Origin: Syntrophomonas zehnderi OL-4
GTDB lineage: Bacteria; Bacillota; Syntrophomonadia; Syntrophomonadales; Syntrophomonadaceae
Assembly (NCBI RefSeq): GCF_000983115.1
Contig: NZ_CGIH01000004.1
Coordinates: forward strand, 241,610-305,609
DNA: 64,000 nucleotides
Direction of reading: 5' to 3'
A model generated the notes under the pieces. It saw only the letters and a list, made by a program, of their open reading frames with translations, did no database searches and was not told the origin of the DNA. This document shows, one piece after another, positions 51,351 through 60,004 of this stretch (the first letter of the stretch is position 1; each line of letters opens with the position of its first letter). A program made the translations under genes and the position numbers.

Positions 51351-52196
51351 GTGGTTCGTATAAACGCATCTGAGTTCTTTAAGAAGGTCTATCCCTACTT
51401 AAATAATCAAAAAAATCAAGGCGTGTTTGTTACGAATTGCTTCATTGCAGCCGGTAGCACAGTGTTTACGCTACCAAAGCTCAAGACAAAGCAAACGAGC
51501 GACAACCTTGAATATCAGCGGATGCTTTATAAAGGTGGTAGGCAAATAACAACTGACATGAAGGCGAGCTTTCCTGATCCGTTTCCGTTGGATTCTTTAT
51601 CTGAGTTTTTTGCCGATAATATAAGAGAAGATAGACTTCGCGATGTCATGACAGCTTTTGCAATACCCGTTTCTGCCGAGTCGGACAGGTTATTACTATC
51701 AAAATCACTGGCATCTCAGTTCCAGCTGCTTATTCAGAGCGAAAGCAATGATGTTGATGATATCGTCGCTTTAAAATACCAACAATTGCTGTTAGAACCA
51801 GACACGCAGCCTGTGAAGCGGCTGACTCCGCTTTATCCGGGAGATAGTGCTTGGGTTCTTGAATGTAAGCCGCAGCGCTCTTATATGGTTCATTGCTACG
51901 ATAAATTCCAGCATATGTGGGTGATTCGTAACAACGGAAGTCAGACATGGCGTGGTCGCAAACTTGTTTTTGCAAACTGCAATGAAGTGCGGCCAAGAGC
52001 TGATATAAACAGCATTGATATACCGGATACACCGCCCGGTAAGGATATAAAAATAACCACAGGCTTTGATGCCCGTGGTTCTGAAGGGAAATTCGATTGT
52101 GTTTGGGAGATGCAAGACAGTGATGGTGAAAACTGCTTTCCTAATGACATGAGGAAATTTAACATTTCAATAAATATAAAATTCAAAGCAGATTAA
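51351..52196 (+). CDS. NBR1-Ig-like domain protein
   Basis: 281 residues. The N-terminal 150 residues (ASEFFKKVYPYLNNQKNQGV, then RMLYKGGRQITTDMKASFPDPFPLDSLSEFFADNI) are helical and not a family I recognise. Residues 160-280 read as an NBR1-like immunoglobulin domain: FQHMWVIRNNGSQTWRGRKLVFAN ... IPDTPPGKDIKITTGFDARGSEGKFDCVWEMQDSDGENCFP. These beta sandwiches recognise proteins. GTG 51351 lies in a GAGGTGG that could itself be the binding site for an ATA at 51360; the true start is unclear. First gene behind the promoter at 51185, before the type I restriction genes. Confidence 0.6.
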   Translation: MVRINASEFFKKVYPYLNNQKNQGVFVTNCFIAAGSTVFTLPKLKTKQTSDNLEYQRMLYKGGRQITTDMKASFPDPFPLDSLSEFFADNIREDRLRDVMTAFAIPVSAESDRLLLSKSLASQFQLLIQSESNDVDDIVALKYQQLLLEPDTQPVKRLTPLYPGDSAWVLECKPQRSYMVHCYDKFQHMWVIRNNGSQTWRGRKLVFANCNEVRPRADINSIDIPDTPPGKDIKITTGFDARGSEGKFDCVWEMQDSDGENCFPNDMRKFNISINIKFKAD

Positions 52197-52221
52197 CACA
52201 AGATACATGGAGGTTATTAGT

Positions 52222-52434
52222 GTGAGCGAGAAAAATATAGAAAAATGGTCGACCTTAAAGGAAGTACAAGAGTATCTTGGTGTTGGGAGGGAAACTGTTT
52301 TGCAGTGGATTGCAAAAAGAAATATGCCCGCCTATAAAGTAGGCAGGCTCTGGAAATTTAAGCTGTCCGAGGTTGACGACTGGATACGTTCGGGTGGCGC
52401 TGCAGATAATTCCGACTCAATGGATTCTGATTAA
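52222..52434 (+). CDS. Excisionase-family helix-turn-helix protein
   Basis: 70 residues from GTG 52222, eight bases after GGAGG (52209-52213). KWSTLKEVQEYLGVGRETVLQWIAKRNMPAYKVGRLWKFKLSEVDDWI is a MerR-like excisionase (helix_turn_helix_17) domain; acidic tail. Such small proteins commonly precede hsdM in type I restriction operons and are thought to regulate them, rather than act in excision. Twenty-five bases separate it from the upstream stop. Confidence 0.8.
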   Translation: MSEKNIEKWSTLKEVQEYLGVGRETVLQWIAKRNMPAYKVGRLWKFKLSEVDDWIRSGGAADNSDSMDSD

Positions 52435-52523
52435 GTCCGATTTATAGGACACTCGATAGATTATTATTGAACTGGGGCATTGCCAGAAAATAGATCTAAA
52501 GATTAAGAAATGAGGAGAAAACA

Positions 52524-54113
52524 ATGGCGAAAGCAAAAAAAGAAGTAAAAGAACAGCCTGTCGAGCAGGTGCTTTGGGCTGCTGCGGACAAGCTGCGTAA
52601 GAATATGGATGCTGCGGAATATAAGCATATTGTTCTTGGGCTTATATTCTTAAAATACATATCGGACAACTTTTATGAGTTGTATCACAAACTCGAAGCA
52701 GGTGAAGGTGACTATACCGGAGCCGATCCAAATGACCCTTATGAATATCGCGCGGAAAATGTATTTTACGTTCCGCCGCAGGCGCGCTGGGATTATCTTC
52801 AGAGCCGCGCGAAACTGCCGACAATCGGTAAGGACATAGACGACGCAATGGACGCCATCGAAAAAGACAACCCATCCCTTAAGGGTGTTTTACCGAAGGA
52901 ATATGCTAAAGAGAAACTAGATAAGCAATCGCTGGGTGGGTTGATAGACCTTGTTAGCACTATCGCTCTCGGGGATAGTGTGTCCCGTTCTAATGACGTG
53001 TTGGGCAGGGTTTACGAATATTTCCTCGGTCAGTTTGCCCTGGCAGAGGGTAAAAAGGGCGGTCAGTTCTATACGCCCCGCTGTGTAGTTCAGTTGCTTG
53101 TTGAAATGCTTGAACCATACGAAGGCCGTGTTTTTGACCCATGCTGTGGTTCCGGCGGTATGTTTGTACAGAGCGAAAAGTTTATCGAAGCTCATGCCGA
53201 TCACTATAATGGCAAAGCAAAGGAAATCGATAAGCTGTTTGAAAGTGTCGTGTCAATTTACGGGCAGGAAAGCAACCAGACTACTTGGCGGCTGTGTAAG
53301 ATGAACCTTGCTTTACGTGGCATCGACAGCTCTAACGTAAAGTGGAACAATGAAGGATCATTCCTTAATGATGCGCATCCGGATCTTAGGGCTGACTTTG
53401 TTATTGCGAACCCTCCGTTTAATGACAGTGACTGGTCTGGTGAGTTACTCCGCACTGACGGACGTTGGCAGTATAGCCGTGAAACACCGCCACCTCCGAA
53501 TAATGCAAACTATGCCTGGATTCAACACTTTCTTTATCACCTGAATCCGAAGGGTACAGCTGGTTTTGTGTTGGCGAAAGGTTCATTATCCTCAAAGACT
53601 AACGGTGAAGACAAAATTCGCAAAGCACTTATTGAAGCAGGTCTGGTAGATTGCATCGTTAATCTGCCGGCAAAGTTATTTTTGAATACACCGATACCGG
53701 CTTGTCTGTGGTTTCTCTCCCGTGCAAAGGAAAGTGATCCCAACCACCCCCGTCGTGACAAAATATTGTTCATTGACGCAAGAAACATGGGCGAGCTGAT
53801 AAATCGCCGCACGCGTGAACTTACCGATGAGGATATCAGCACAATTGCCGATACATATCACAATTGGAAGACAGGCGAAGGATATGAGGATATACCCGGC
53901 TTTTGTAAATCTGCGCTTGTTTCAGAAGTTGCCGCATTGGATTACGTTCTAACACCGGGTCGCTATGTGGGTTTGCCTGATGAAGAGGACGACTTTGACT
54001 TTGAAGAGCGTGTCCAAAAGTTGACGGTAGAACTAAAAGCTCAGATGGAGGAAAGTGTGAAGATAGATAATAGGATAAAGGAAAATCTGGCGAAAGTAGG
54101 GCTTGAGCTATGA
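52524..54113 (+). CDS. hsdM: Type I restriction-modification methyltransferase subunit
   Basis: 529 residues. An N-terminal helical domain ([37 protein letters not shown]), then [17 protein letters not shown], motif [16 protein letters not shown] and motif [15 protein letters not shown]. It transfers methyl from SAM to adenine N6, guided by HsdS. ATG 52524 has GAGGAGAAAAC upstream. Its stop overlaps the hsdS start by four bases (ATGA). Confidence 0.95.
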   Translation: MAKAKKEVKEQPVEQVLWAAADKLRKNMDAAEYKHIVLGLIFLKYISDNFYELYHKLEAGEGDYTGADPNDPYEYRAENVFYVPPQARWDYLQSRAKLPTIGKDIDDAMDAIEKDNPSLKGVLPKEYAKEKLDKQSLGGLIDLVSTIALGDSVSRSNDVLGRVYEYFLGQFALAEGKKGGQFYTPRCVVQLLVEMLEPYEGRVFDPCCGSGGMFVQSEKFIEAHADHYNGKAKEIDKLFESVVSIYGQESNQTTWRLCKMNLALRGIDSSNVKWNNEGSFLNDAHPDLRADFVIANPPFNDSDWSGELLRTDGRWQYSRETPPPPNNANYAWIQHFLYHLNPKGTAGFVLAKGSLSSKTNGEDKIRKALIEAGLVDCIVNLPAKLFLNTPIPACLWFLSRAKESDPNHPRRDKILFIDARNMGELINRRTRELTDEDISTIADTYHNWKTGEGYEDIPGFCKSALVSEVAALDYVLTPGRYVGLPDEEDDFDFEERVQKLTVELKAQMEESVKIDNRIKENLAKVGLEL

Positions 54114-55249
54114 CTGAGTGGAGAGAATATAAGCTTTCTGAAATAATGGAAACTTCAAAAAAGCAATTCAAACCTGATAATAACAGTCAATTAAATTATA
54201 TTGGTCTTGAGCATATAGAACAAGGCTCGCTAAGATTATCAGGAGTGGGTGCTTCATCAACGGTAGAAAGTAATAAGTTTTTCTTTAATAAAGGGGATGT
54301 ACTTTTTGGAAAGCTGCGTCCATATTTTCGCAAAGTCATTTATGCACCTTTTGATGGAATTTGTTCTACCGACATATGGGTATGTAAAGCAAAGTCATGC
54401 TGCGATCAAAAATTTTTATTTTATTTTTTAGCTAATCAGGATTTTATAGATACAGCGAACACTGATGAAGGAAGCCGAATGCCAAGAGCCAGCTGGGATT
54501 ACTTAAAAGATACCCTTTGGATTCTCCCTCCTCTTCACGAACAAAAAGCCATAGCGGAGGTTTTATCCTCGCTTGACGATAAAATCGATTTTTTGACAAG
54601 GCAAAACAACACGCTGGAAGATTTTGCACAGACGTATTTTAGAAGGTGGTTTTTAGAAGAGAATGACAACGACACGATTATGGTCTCGGAAATTGCAAAA
54701 CTTGAGAATAATAGTGTAAGTCCGAAGCGTCAGCCATTAGAACCATTTCATCACTATAGTATACCAGCTTACGACAACGCCCAGACACCAGTAGTTGAAT
54801 TAGGCAATACAATTCTCAGCAATAAGTTTACAGTACAGCCAAATTCAATATTGGTTTCCAAGTTAAATCCCATAACCCCTCGTATCTGGCGCATTGATGA
54901 AAACGTTATGCCGAACAGCGTCTGCTCCACGGAATTCCAAGTGCTAAAGCCGTATGATATAAAACATTATCTGTTCCTATATTTCTTGATGAAGTCGGAT
55001 GATGTTGTTTCCAGCTTTGCAATGAGTGCAACTGGCACAAGTGGAAGCCATCAACGTATTCGACCAGAGTATATTCTTGAGGTTGAGACGCCTGAGCCTG
55101 ATAATGACAAACTGATATTATTTAATGAAATCTGCACACCGATGATGGAGCGAGTAAAAAAGAACCAACAACAGATAATCACTCTACAAAAACTACGCGA
55201 CACGCTTCTACCGAAGCTAATCAGTGGCGAAGTAAGGGTGAAACAATAA
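54110..55249 (+). CDS. hsdS: Type I restriction-modification specificity subunit
   Basis: 379 residues with the two-half build: target recognition domain 1 ([19 protein letters not shown]), a conserved helical spacer ([27 protein letters not shown]), domain 2 (about 190-340) and a second helical spacer ([19 protein letters not shown]). It sets the split recognition site of the HsdM/HsdR complex; the site cannot be read from sequence. Both halves look intact. No internal repeat suggesting phase variation. Confidence 0.93.
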   Translation: MTEWREYKLSEIMETSKKQFKPDNNSQLNYIGLEHIEQGSLRLSGVGASSTVESNKFFFNKGDVLFGKLRPYFRKVIYAPFDGICSTDIWVCKAKSCCDQKFLFYFLANQDFIDTANTDEGSRMPRASWDYLKDTLWILPPLHEQKAIAEVLSSLDDKIDFLTRQNNTLEDFAQTYFRRWFLEENDNDTIMVSEIAKLENNSVSPKRQPLEPFHHYSIPAYDNAQTPVVELGNTILSNKFTVQPNSILVSKLNPITPRIWRIDENVMPNSVCSTEFQVLKPYDIKHYLFLYFLMKSDDVVSSFAMSATGTSGSHQRIRPEYILEVETPEPDNDKLILFNEICTPMMERVKKNQQQIITLQKLRDTLLPKLISGEVRVKQ

Positions 55250-55261
55250 GGAGGCGTGAAA

Positions 55262-58200
55262 ATGGCTAAACTATGCGAATCTGCAATAGAAGAAATGGTT
55301 ATTGAGGAGTTGCAGAGCCTCGGCTATACCTACATATCCGGAGTTGACCTCGCTCCGGACGCTCTGAATCCCGAACGTAGCAGTTACGGGGATGTGTTGC
55401 TTATGGGGCGGCTTCAGACAGCGGTGCACAAGCTGAACCCCACCATCCCCGCTGATGCTATTCAAGGTGCGGTTCGCAAACTGTCGCGGATAGCCACCTC
55501 AAACTTACTCGCTGATAATGAGGAGTTCCATAAAATGCTTGTGGATGGCGTTTCTGTGGAGTATCGGAAAGGCAGCGACATCAAAGGCGACTCTGTTCGA
55601 ATAGTAGACTTTGATTGCCCTCTTAACAATGAGTTCCTCGTTGTCAACCAATATACTGTTGTTCAGAACAACAATAACAAGCGGCCTGATGTGCTCCTGT
55701 TTGTTAACGGTATTCCGCTTGTTATATTTGAATTAAAAAACCCTGCTGACGAGAACGCCACCTGCAATAAGGCATATGAACAGCTGCAGGCGTATAAGTT
55801 AGCGATACCGGGTTTGTTTACATATAACGAAATTTGTATTATTTCCGATGGTTTAGAAGCAAAGGCTGGATCCCTTACCGCGCCATATTCCCGTTTCAGT
55901 ACATGGAAAACCAAAGACGGTATCAAAGAAGCCGCTAAATTTGACAACGAACTTTCAACACTAATTCATGGGTTGTGCAATCCTGCAACGTTGATTGACT
56001 ATATCCAAAACTTCGTGACCTATGAAAAGACCCAAACTGAGGACAAGGTCACACATATAGTAAAGGTGGAGACGGTCAAAAAAATCGCTGCCTATCATCA
56101 GTATTATGCCGTTAATAAAGCATTGGAGCAGACAATCCGTGCCAGTGGTTATTCAAATAATTCTACCAATATGGTTCGGGAAGACCCTGCAAGCTACGGG
56201 TTACCCTCCGCTTCCGATCAGCCAAAGGGTGACCGTAAGGCAGGCGTTATCTGGCATACACAAGGCTCTGGCAAATCGCTTTCGATGGTTTTTTACACCG
56301 GTAAAATCGTCCGAGCCTTAAATAATCCAACCATAGTTGTCATCACTGACCGTAATGATCTTGACGATCAGCTGTTTGACACCTTCGCAGGCAATAGTCA
56401 ACTCTTGCGTCAACCACCTACACAAGCGAACTCCTGTGAGGAACTAAAAACACTATTGAAAGTTGCGTCTGGGGGCATCGTCTTCACGACCATACAGAAG
56501 TTTATTCCAGATAACAACGAATCGGTTTATGAACTGTTGTCTGACCGTGACAACATCGTGGTTATTGCTGACGAAGCACATCGTACCCAGTATGGATTTA
56601 ACGCTAAGCTCCGTGACATTAAAGAAAACGGCGAGGTAGTTGGTCAGCGGATTGCTTACGGTTTCGCTAAGTATATCCGTGACGCGCTTCCAAACGCCAC
56701 ATTTATTGGGTTCACAGGAACGCCTGTTGAGAAGCAGGATGCGAACACACCTGCTGTCTTTGGTAACTATATTGATATTTATGACATCGCTCAAGCAGTT
56801 GAGGATAAGGTTACTGTAAGGATTTACTACGAAAGTCGACTCGCGAAAGTCAATCTTACTGAGGAAGGAAAGCGCTTAATCGAGCAATTCGATGCAGAAC
56901 TTGATGAGGTTGGCGAAGCTGACGAAGCGACTAAAGCGAAAATCAAGTGGGCGAAATTGGAAGCAATTGTCGGAAACGAGGATAGAATCCGTATTCTCGC
57001 CAATGACATTGTGACGCATTTTGAAGAACGACAGAAGGTCTTTGAGGGAAAAGCTCTCATAGTAGCCATGAGCCGCCGTATTGCGGTAGAAATTTATGAT
57101 GCGATTGTTAAATTGCGTCCCGAATGGCACAGTGACGACCTAGACAAAGGATCTATCAAGGTCGTTATGACTTCCAGTAGCTCAGACGGTGCCGCAATCC
57201 AGAAGCACCATACGACTAAAGCACAGAGAAAAGCTCTTGCCCTCCGCTTGAAGGATGAGAACGATCCGCTGAAAATTGTCATCGTACGCGATATGTGGCT
57301 CACCGGCTTTGATGCTCCGTGTCTTAATACAATGTATATTGATAAACCGATGAAAGACCATAACCTGATGCAGGCTATCGCACGTGTAAACCGCGTGTTT
57401 AAGGACAAGCCTGGCGGTCTAATTGTAGATTACATAGGCATTGCCACAAACTTAAAAAAGGCTCTTGGTTTTTACGCAGAAAGCGGTGGCAAAGGTGTTC
57501 CGGCTGAAACACACCAGAAGGCTGTTGAGATAATGCTTGAAAAGCTGGAGGTTGTGCGCTGCATACTCTATGGTTTTGATTACTCGGCTTTCTTCTCCAG
57601 TGCTGTTAAGGATAAGCTGTCGCTGATATTGCAAGCGGAGGACTTCATTCTTGGTTTGGACGATGGCAAGAATCGTTTTATCCGTGAAGTCTCGTTGTTA
57701 GGGCAGGCATACGCTCTTGCTAAGCCTGATCCTGCCACTTTTGAAAATGCTGAAGAGATTGCATTTTTCCAAGCAGTCAAAGCACGACTAACAAAATTTG
57801 AAACGGGTGGCAACGGAAAAGGCGAGAGTTATGATTCAGTTATACGGAATATCGTAAACTCTGCTATTTCTTCTGACCAAGTCGTGGACATCTTTGGTGC
57901 GGCGGGACTTGAAAAACCTGAACTATCCATTCTATCGGAAGAATTCTTGAAAGAAATCGAAGGAATGAAATATAAGAATGTTGCCATCGAACTCCTAAAA
58001 AAGCTGTTATCTGATGAGATAAAAATACGCTCCAAACACAACCTAGCCAAATCAAAAACATTAATGGAAATGCTGGATGGCGCAATAAAGAGGTATCAGA
58101 ACAACCTCTTGACAACTGCCGAAATTATCGAAGAACTTATTCGTATCGCTCGTGAGATTAACGCGGCTGATAAGCGCGGACAAGACATGGGTCTTTCTGA

Positions 58201-58480
58201 GGATGAGCTTGCTTTTTATGATGCACTTGAAACCAATGACAGTGCGGTAAAGGTTCTGGGAGACGACCAATTAAGGGCAATTGCACGGGAGATAGCCGAT
58301 AAGGTCAGAAAGAACGCGACCATCGACTTTGCTATTAAGGAGACAGCCCGTGCACGTATTATGGTCATAGTTCGCAGAATACTGAACAAATATGGTTATC
58401 CACCCGATAAGCAGCCAGCCGCAATAGAGCTCGTGATGAAGCAAGCGGAAAACCTGGCAGATGTTTGGTCATCTCAATAA
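55262..58480 (+). CDS. hsdR: Type I restriction endonuclease subunit
   Basis: 1072 residues from ATG 55262 (GGAGG 7 bases upstream; a GTG at 55256 is too close). N-terminal nuclease: KRPDVLLFVNGIPLVIFELKNP (PD..ELK, intact). SF2 motor: IWHTQGSGKSLSMVF (Walker A), VVIADEAHRTQYG (DEAH), FIGFTGTPV, and QAIARVNRVFKD (motif VI). C-terminal helical HsdM-binding region. It cuts unmodified DNA after translocation. All motifs look functional, so the type I system is probably active. Confidence 0.95.
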   Translation: MAKLCESAIEEMVIEELQSLGYTYISGVDLAPDALNPERSSYGDVLLMGRLQTAVHKLNPTIPADAIQGAVRKLSRIATSNLLADNEEFHKMLVDGVSVEYRKGSDIKGDSVRIVDFDCPLNNEFLVVNQYTVVQNNNNKRPDVLLFVNGIPLVIFELKNPADENATCNKAYEQLQAYKLAIPGLFTYNEICIISDGLEAKAGSLTAPYSRFSTWKTKDGIKEAAKFDNELSTLIHGLCNPATLIDYIQNFVTYEKTQTEDKVTHIVKVETVKKIAAYHQYYAVNKALEQTIRASGYSNNSTNMVREDPASYGLPSASDQPKGDRKAGVIWHTQGSGKSLSMVFYTGKIVRALNNPTIVVITDRNDLDDQLFDTFAGNSQLLRQPPTQANSCEELKTLLKVASGGIVFTTIQKFIPDNNESVYELLSDRDNIVVIADEAHRTQYGFNAKLRDIKENGEVVGQRIAYGFAKYIRDALPNATFIGFTGTPVEKQDANTPAVFGNYIDIYDIAQAVEDKVTVRIYYESRLAKVNLTEEGKRLIEQFDAELDEVGEADEATKAKIKWAKLEAIVGNEDRIRILANDIVTHFEERQKVFEGKALIVAMSRRIAVEIYDAIVKLRPEWHSDDLDKGSIKVVMTSSSSDGAAIQKHHTTKAQRKALALRLKDENDPLKIVIVRDMWLTGFDAPCLNTMYIDKPMKDHNLMQAIARVNRVFKDKPGGLIVDYIGIATNLKKALGFYAESGGKGVPAETHQKAVEIMLEKLEVVRCILYGFDYSAFFSSAVKDKLSLILQAEDFILGLDDGKNRFIREVSLLGQAYALAKPDPATFENAEEIAFFQAVKARLTKFETGGNGKGESYDSVIRNIVNSAISSDQVVDIFGAAGLEKPELSILSEEFLKEIEGMKYKNVAIELLKKLLSDEIKIRSKHNLAKSKTLMEMLDGAIKRYQNNLLTTAEIIEELIRIAREINAADKRGQDMGLSEDELAFYDALETNDSAVKVLGDDQLRAIAREIADKVRKNATIDFAIKETARARIMVIVRRILNKYGYPPDKQPAAIELVMKQAENLADVWSSQ

Positions 58481-58498
58481 ATTCAAAGGAGTAAGACG

Positions 58499-60004
58499 AT
58501 GTCATTATTTATCTCGTACAATAGAGAACAAAAAGACTTTGCAGATAAGATAGAGTCCTCTGTCCGCACAGTTTGTCCTATCCTGCGCGATACAAATGAC
58601 ATTGCTCCGTGGGGTAGTATTGAGGAATTCATGAACCGTATTCGCCAAGCTGAGTACGCTGTACTTCTCATTTCAGATGAGTATTTGAAATCTATCAATT
58701 GCATGTATGAGGCCTGTCAGTTATACAAGGATGTTAATTGGAAAGCCCGCACTATGTATGTTGTGCTTGGAAATGCCGATCTGAATGTCTACACTGTAGC
58801 AAATCACGAACGTTACATACGATATTGGAATGACAAAAAAGCAACACTTGAAGAACAGATTAAGAGCTTGCCGGCAGAAAGTATTGATAGCATTACAGCA
58901 GAGATAAAGCGCGTAAGCGAAATTCTCCTGATGATCGGTGATTTTCTGAAAGTTATACGTGACACTAACAATATGCAACCAGAAAACACTATAGATGCAA
59001 TCATTAGTTTTATCACAACCAAGTCTGTTTCTAAGGAATCGCATTTAAGGGAGCAAACTCACGATGCTTCATCGAGTGTGTTGAAAAAGACGCTTAAGGA
59101 TGCCGGTTTTGACGGTGTTTTCACAGAAGTGTCACATGACGAAAAGCTGGGTTTAATAAACCCTTACCAGTTGCGCTTGTTTCAACTGAGCGTGGTTGAC
59201 AATGCGTTCTCTTTCGATGCCCTTAAGAAGTTTCTATTGAAAAACATAGGTCAATACATTTACTCGCGGGAACGCATAAAGAAGTTTATGAATGATGATG
59301 AGATAACGCTCATTGGTCTGAAAGCAGTCGAATTGTTGCACGACCGTTGCAACGGCGATTTAACTTGGCTTGGTGACGAACTGGGTGACCTGATGCTGTA
59401 TGTGTTTTTGGAACAGATACTTGATGCTCCAAAAGTGTTCAGCAAATTTGACACCCCGTCCGATGAGTTGTTGACGACCGGCACCAGCTGCGTTCATTTA
59501 CTGCAGACCAGCGCGGGAATGCCATCTTTTCAGATGGTGTTTGGCAAGTCTCGCATCGCAGGAGACCCAAGGGATGCAATCGACGATGCCTTTATCACAC
59601 TTGAAGCGATAAAGAATGACACTTCACGGGAAATCCGACTTGTAGAAAGCACAGCGTTTGACAAGGAGTTTACACCGGAAGTTGCCAAACAATTAAAGAA
59701 CATCATCATACCAAGCAAAGGACAAACTATTGCCCATGATACTGCGTTTGGCGTGTTTCTCGGTTACTCGTTGGGAATAGAAAAAAACCGCCCCTCAGCA
59801 GAATTTCGCGAACTAGTAGCAAAAAAAATGCGAAAGGATATTCAAGCTCATGTCTCCTATATCATAGATAAGATTAAAACTGCGGGGATGGAGCATTATT
59901 CGTTTTACTTTTATTTTTTGCCATTCAATGAAGCGGATGAAGACAAGCAAGAGATTATGAAGTCCCTTCTTGGATTTAAGGGAGGGGTGCAAAGTGGCGG
60001 ATAG
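58499..60004 (+). CDS. hamA: TIR domain fused to nuclease-degenerate HamA (DUF1837), Hachiman effector
   Basis: 501 residues; ATG 58499 follows GGAGTAAGACG. Residues 1-135 are a TIR domain: FISYNREQKDFADKIE, ILRDTNDIAPWGS, VLLISDEYLKSINCMYEACQ with the catalytic glutamate at E71. Residues about 200-490 are DUF1837 (HamA). Canonical HamA has a PD-(D/E)xK nuclease with blocks of the type G-x-D-x-V-H and L-x-L-G-E-S-K; here they read GTSCVHLL (328-335) and MVFGKSRIA (346-354): Asp to Ser330, Glu to Lys350, Lys to Arg352. All three are lost, so NAD cleavage by the TIR domain probably replaces DNA cleavage. The gene overlaps hamB by 11 bases. The conserved helicase-facing parts remain. Confidence 0.8.
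   Translation: MSLFISYNREQKDFADKIESSVRTVCPILRDTNDIAPWGSIEEFMNRIRQAEYAVLLISDEYLKSINCMYEACQLYKDVNWKARTMYVVLGNADLNVYTVANHERYIRYWNDKKATLEEQIKSLPAESIDSITAEIKRVSEILLMIGDFLKVIRDTNNMQPENTIDAIISFITTKSVSKESHLREQTHDASSSVLKKTLKDAGFDGVFTEVSHDEKLGLINPYQLRLFQLSVVDNAFSFDALKKFLLKNIGQYIYSRERIKKFMNDDEITLIGLKAVELLHDRCNGDLTWLGDELGDLMLYVFLEQILDAPKVFSKFDTPSDELLTTGTSCVHLLQTSAGMPSFQMVFGKSRIAGDPRDAIDDAFITLEAIKNDTSREIRLVESTAFDKEFTPEVAKQLKNIIIPSKGQTIAHDTAFGVFLGYSLGIEKNRPSAEFRELVAKKMRKDIQAHVSYIIDKIKTAGMEHYSFYFYFLPFNEADEDKQEIMKSLLGFKGGVQSGG

Noticed and set aside
50957..51373. 138-residue plus-strand frame between prophage and defence operon
   Set aside because: It crosses the promoter and leader hairpins, lacks a ribosome binding site and has no recognisable pattern.
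58499..60004. Reading the gene as a plain TIR protein of a Thoeris-type system
   Set aside because: The C-terminal 290 residues match DUF1837 and the next gene is a HamB-type helicase; no Thoeris ThsA-type or cyclic-ADPR sensor gene is present.
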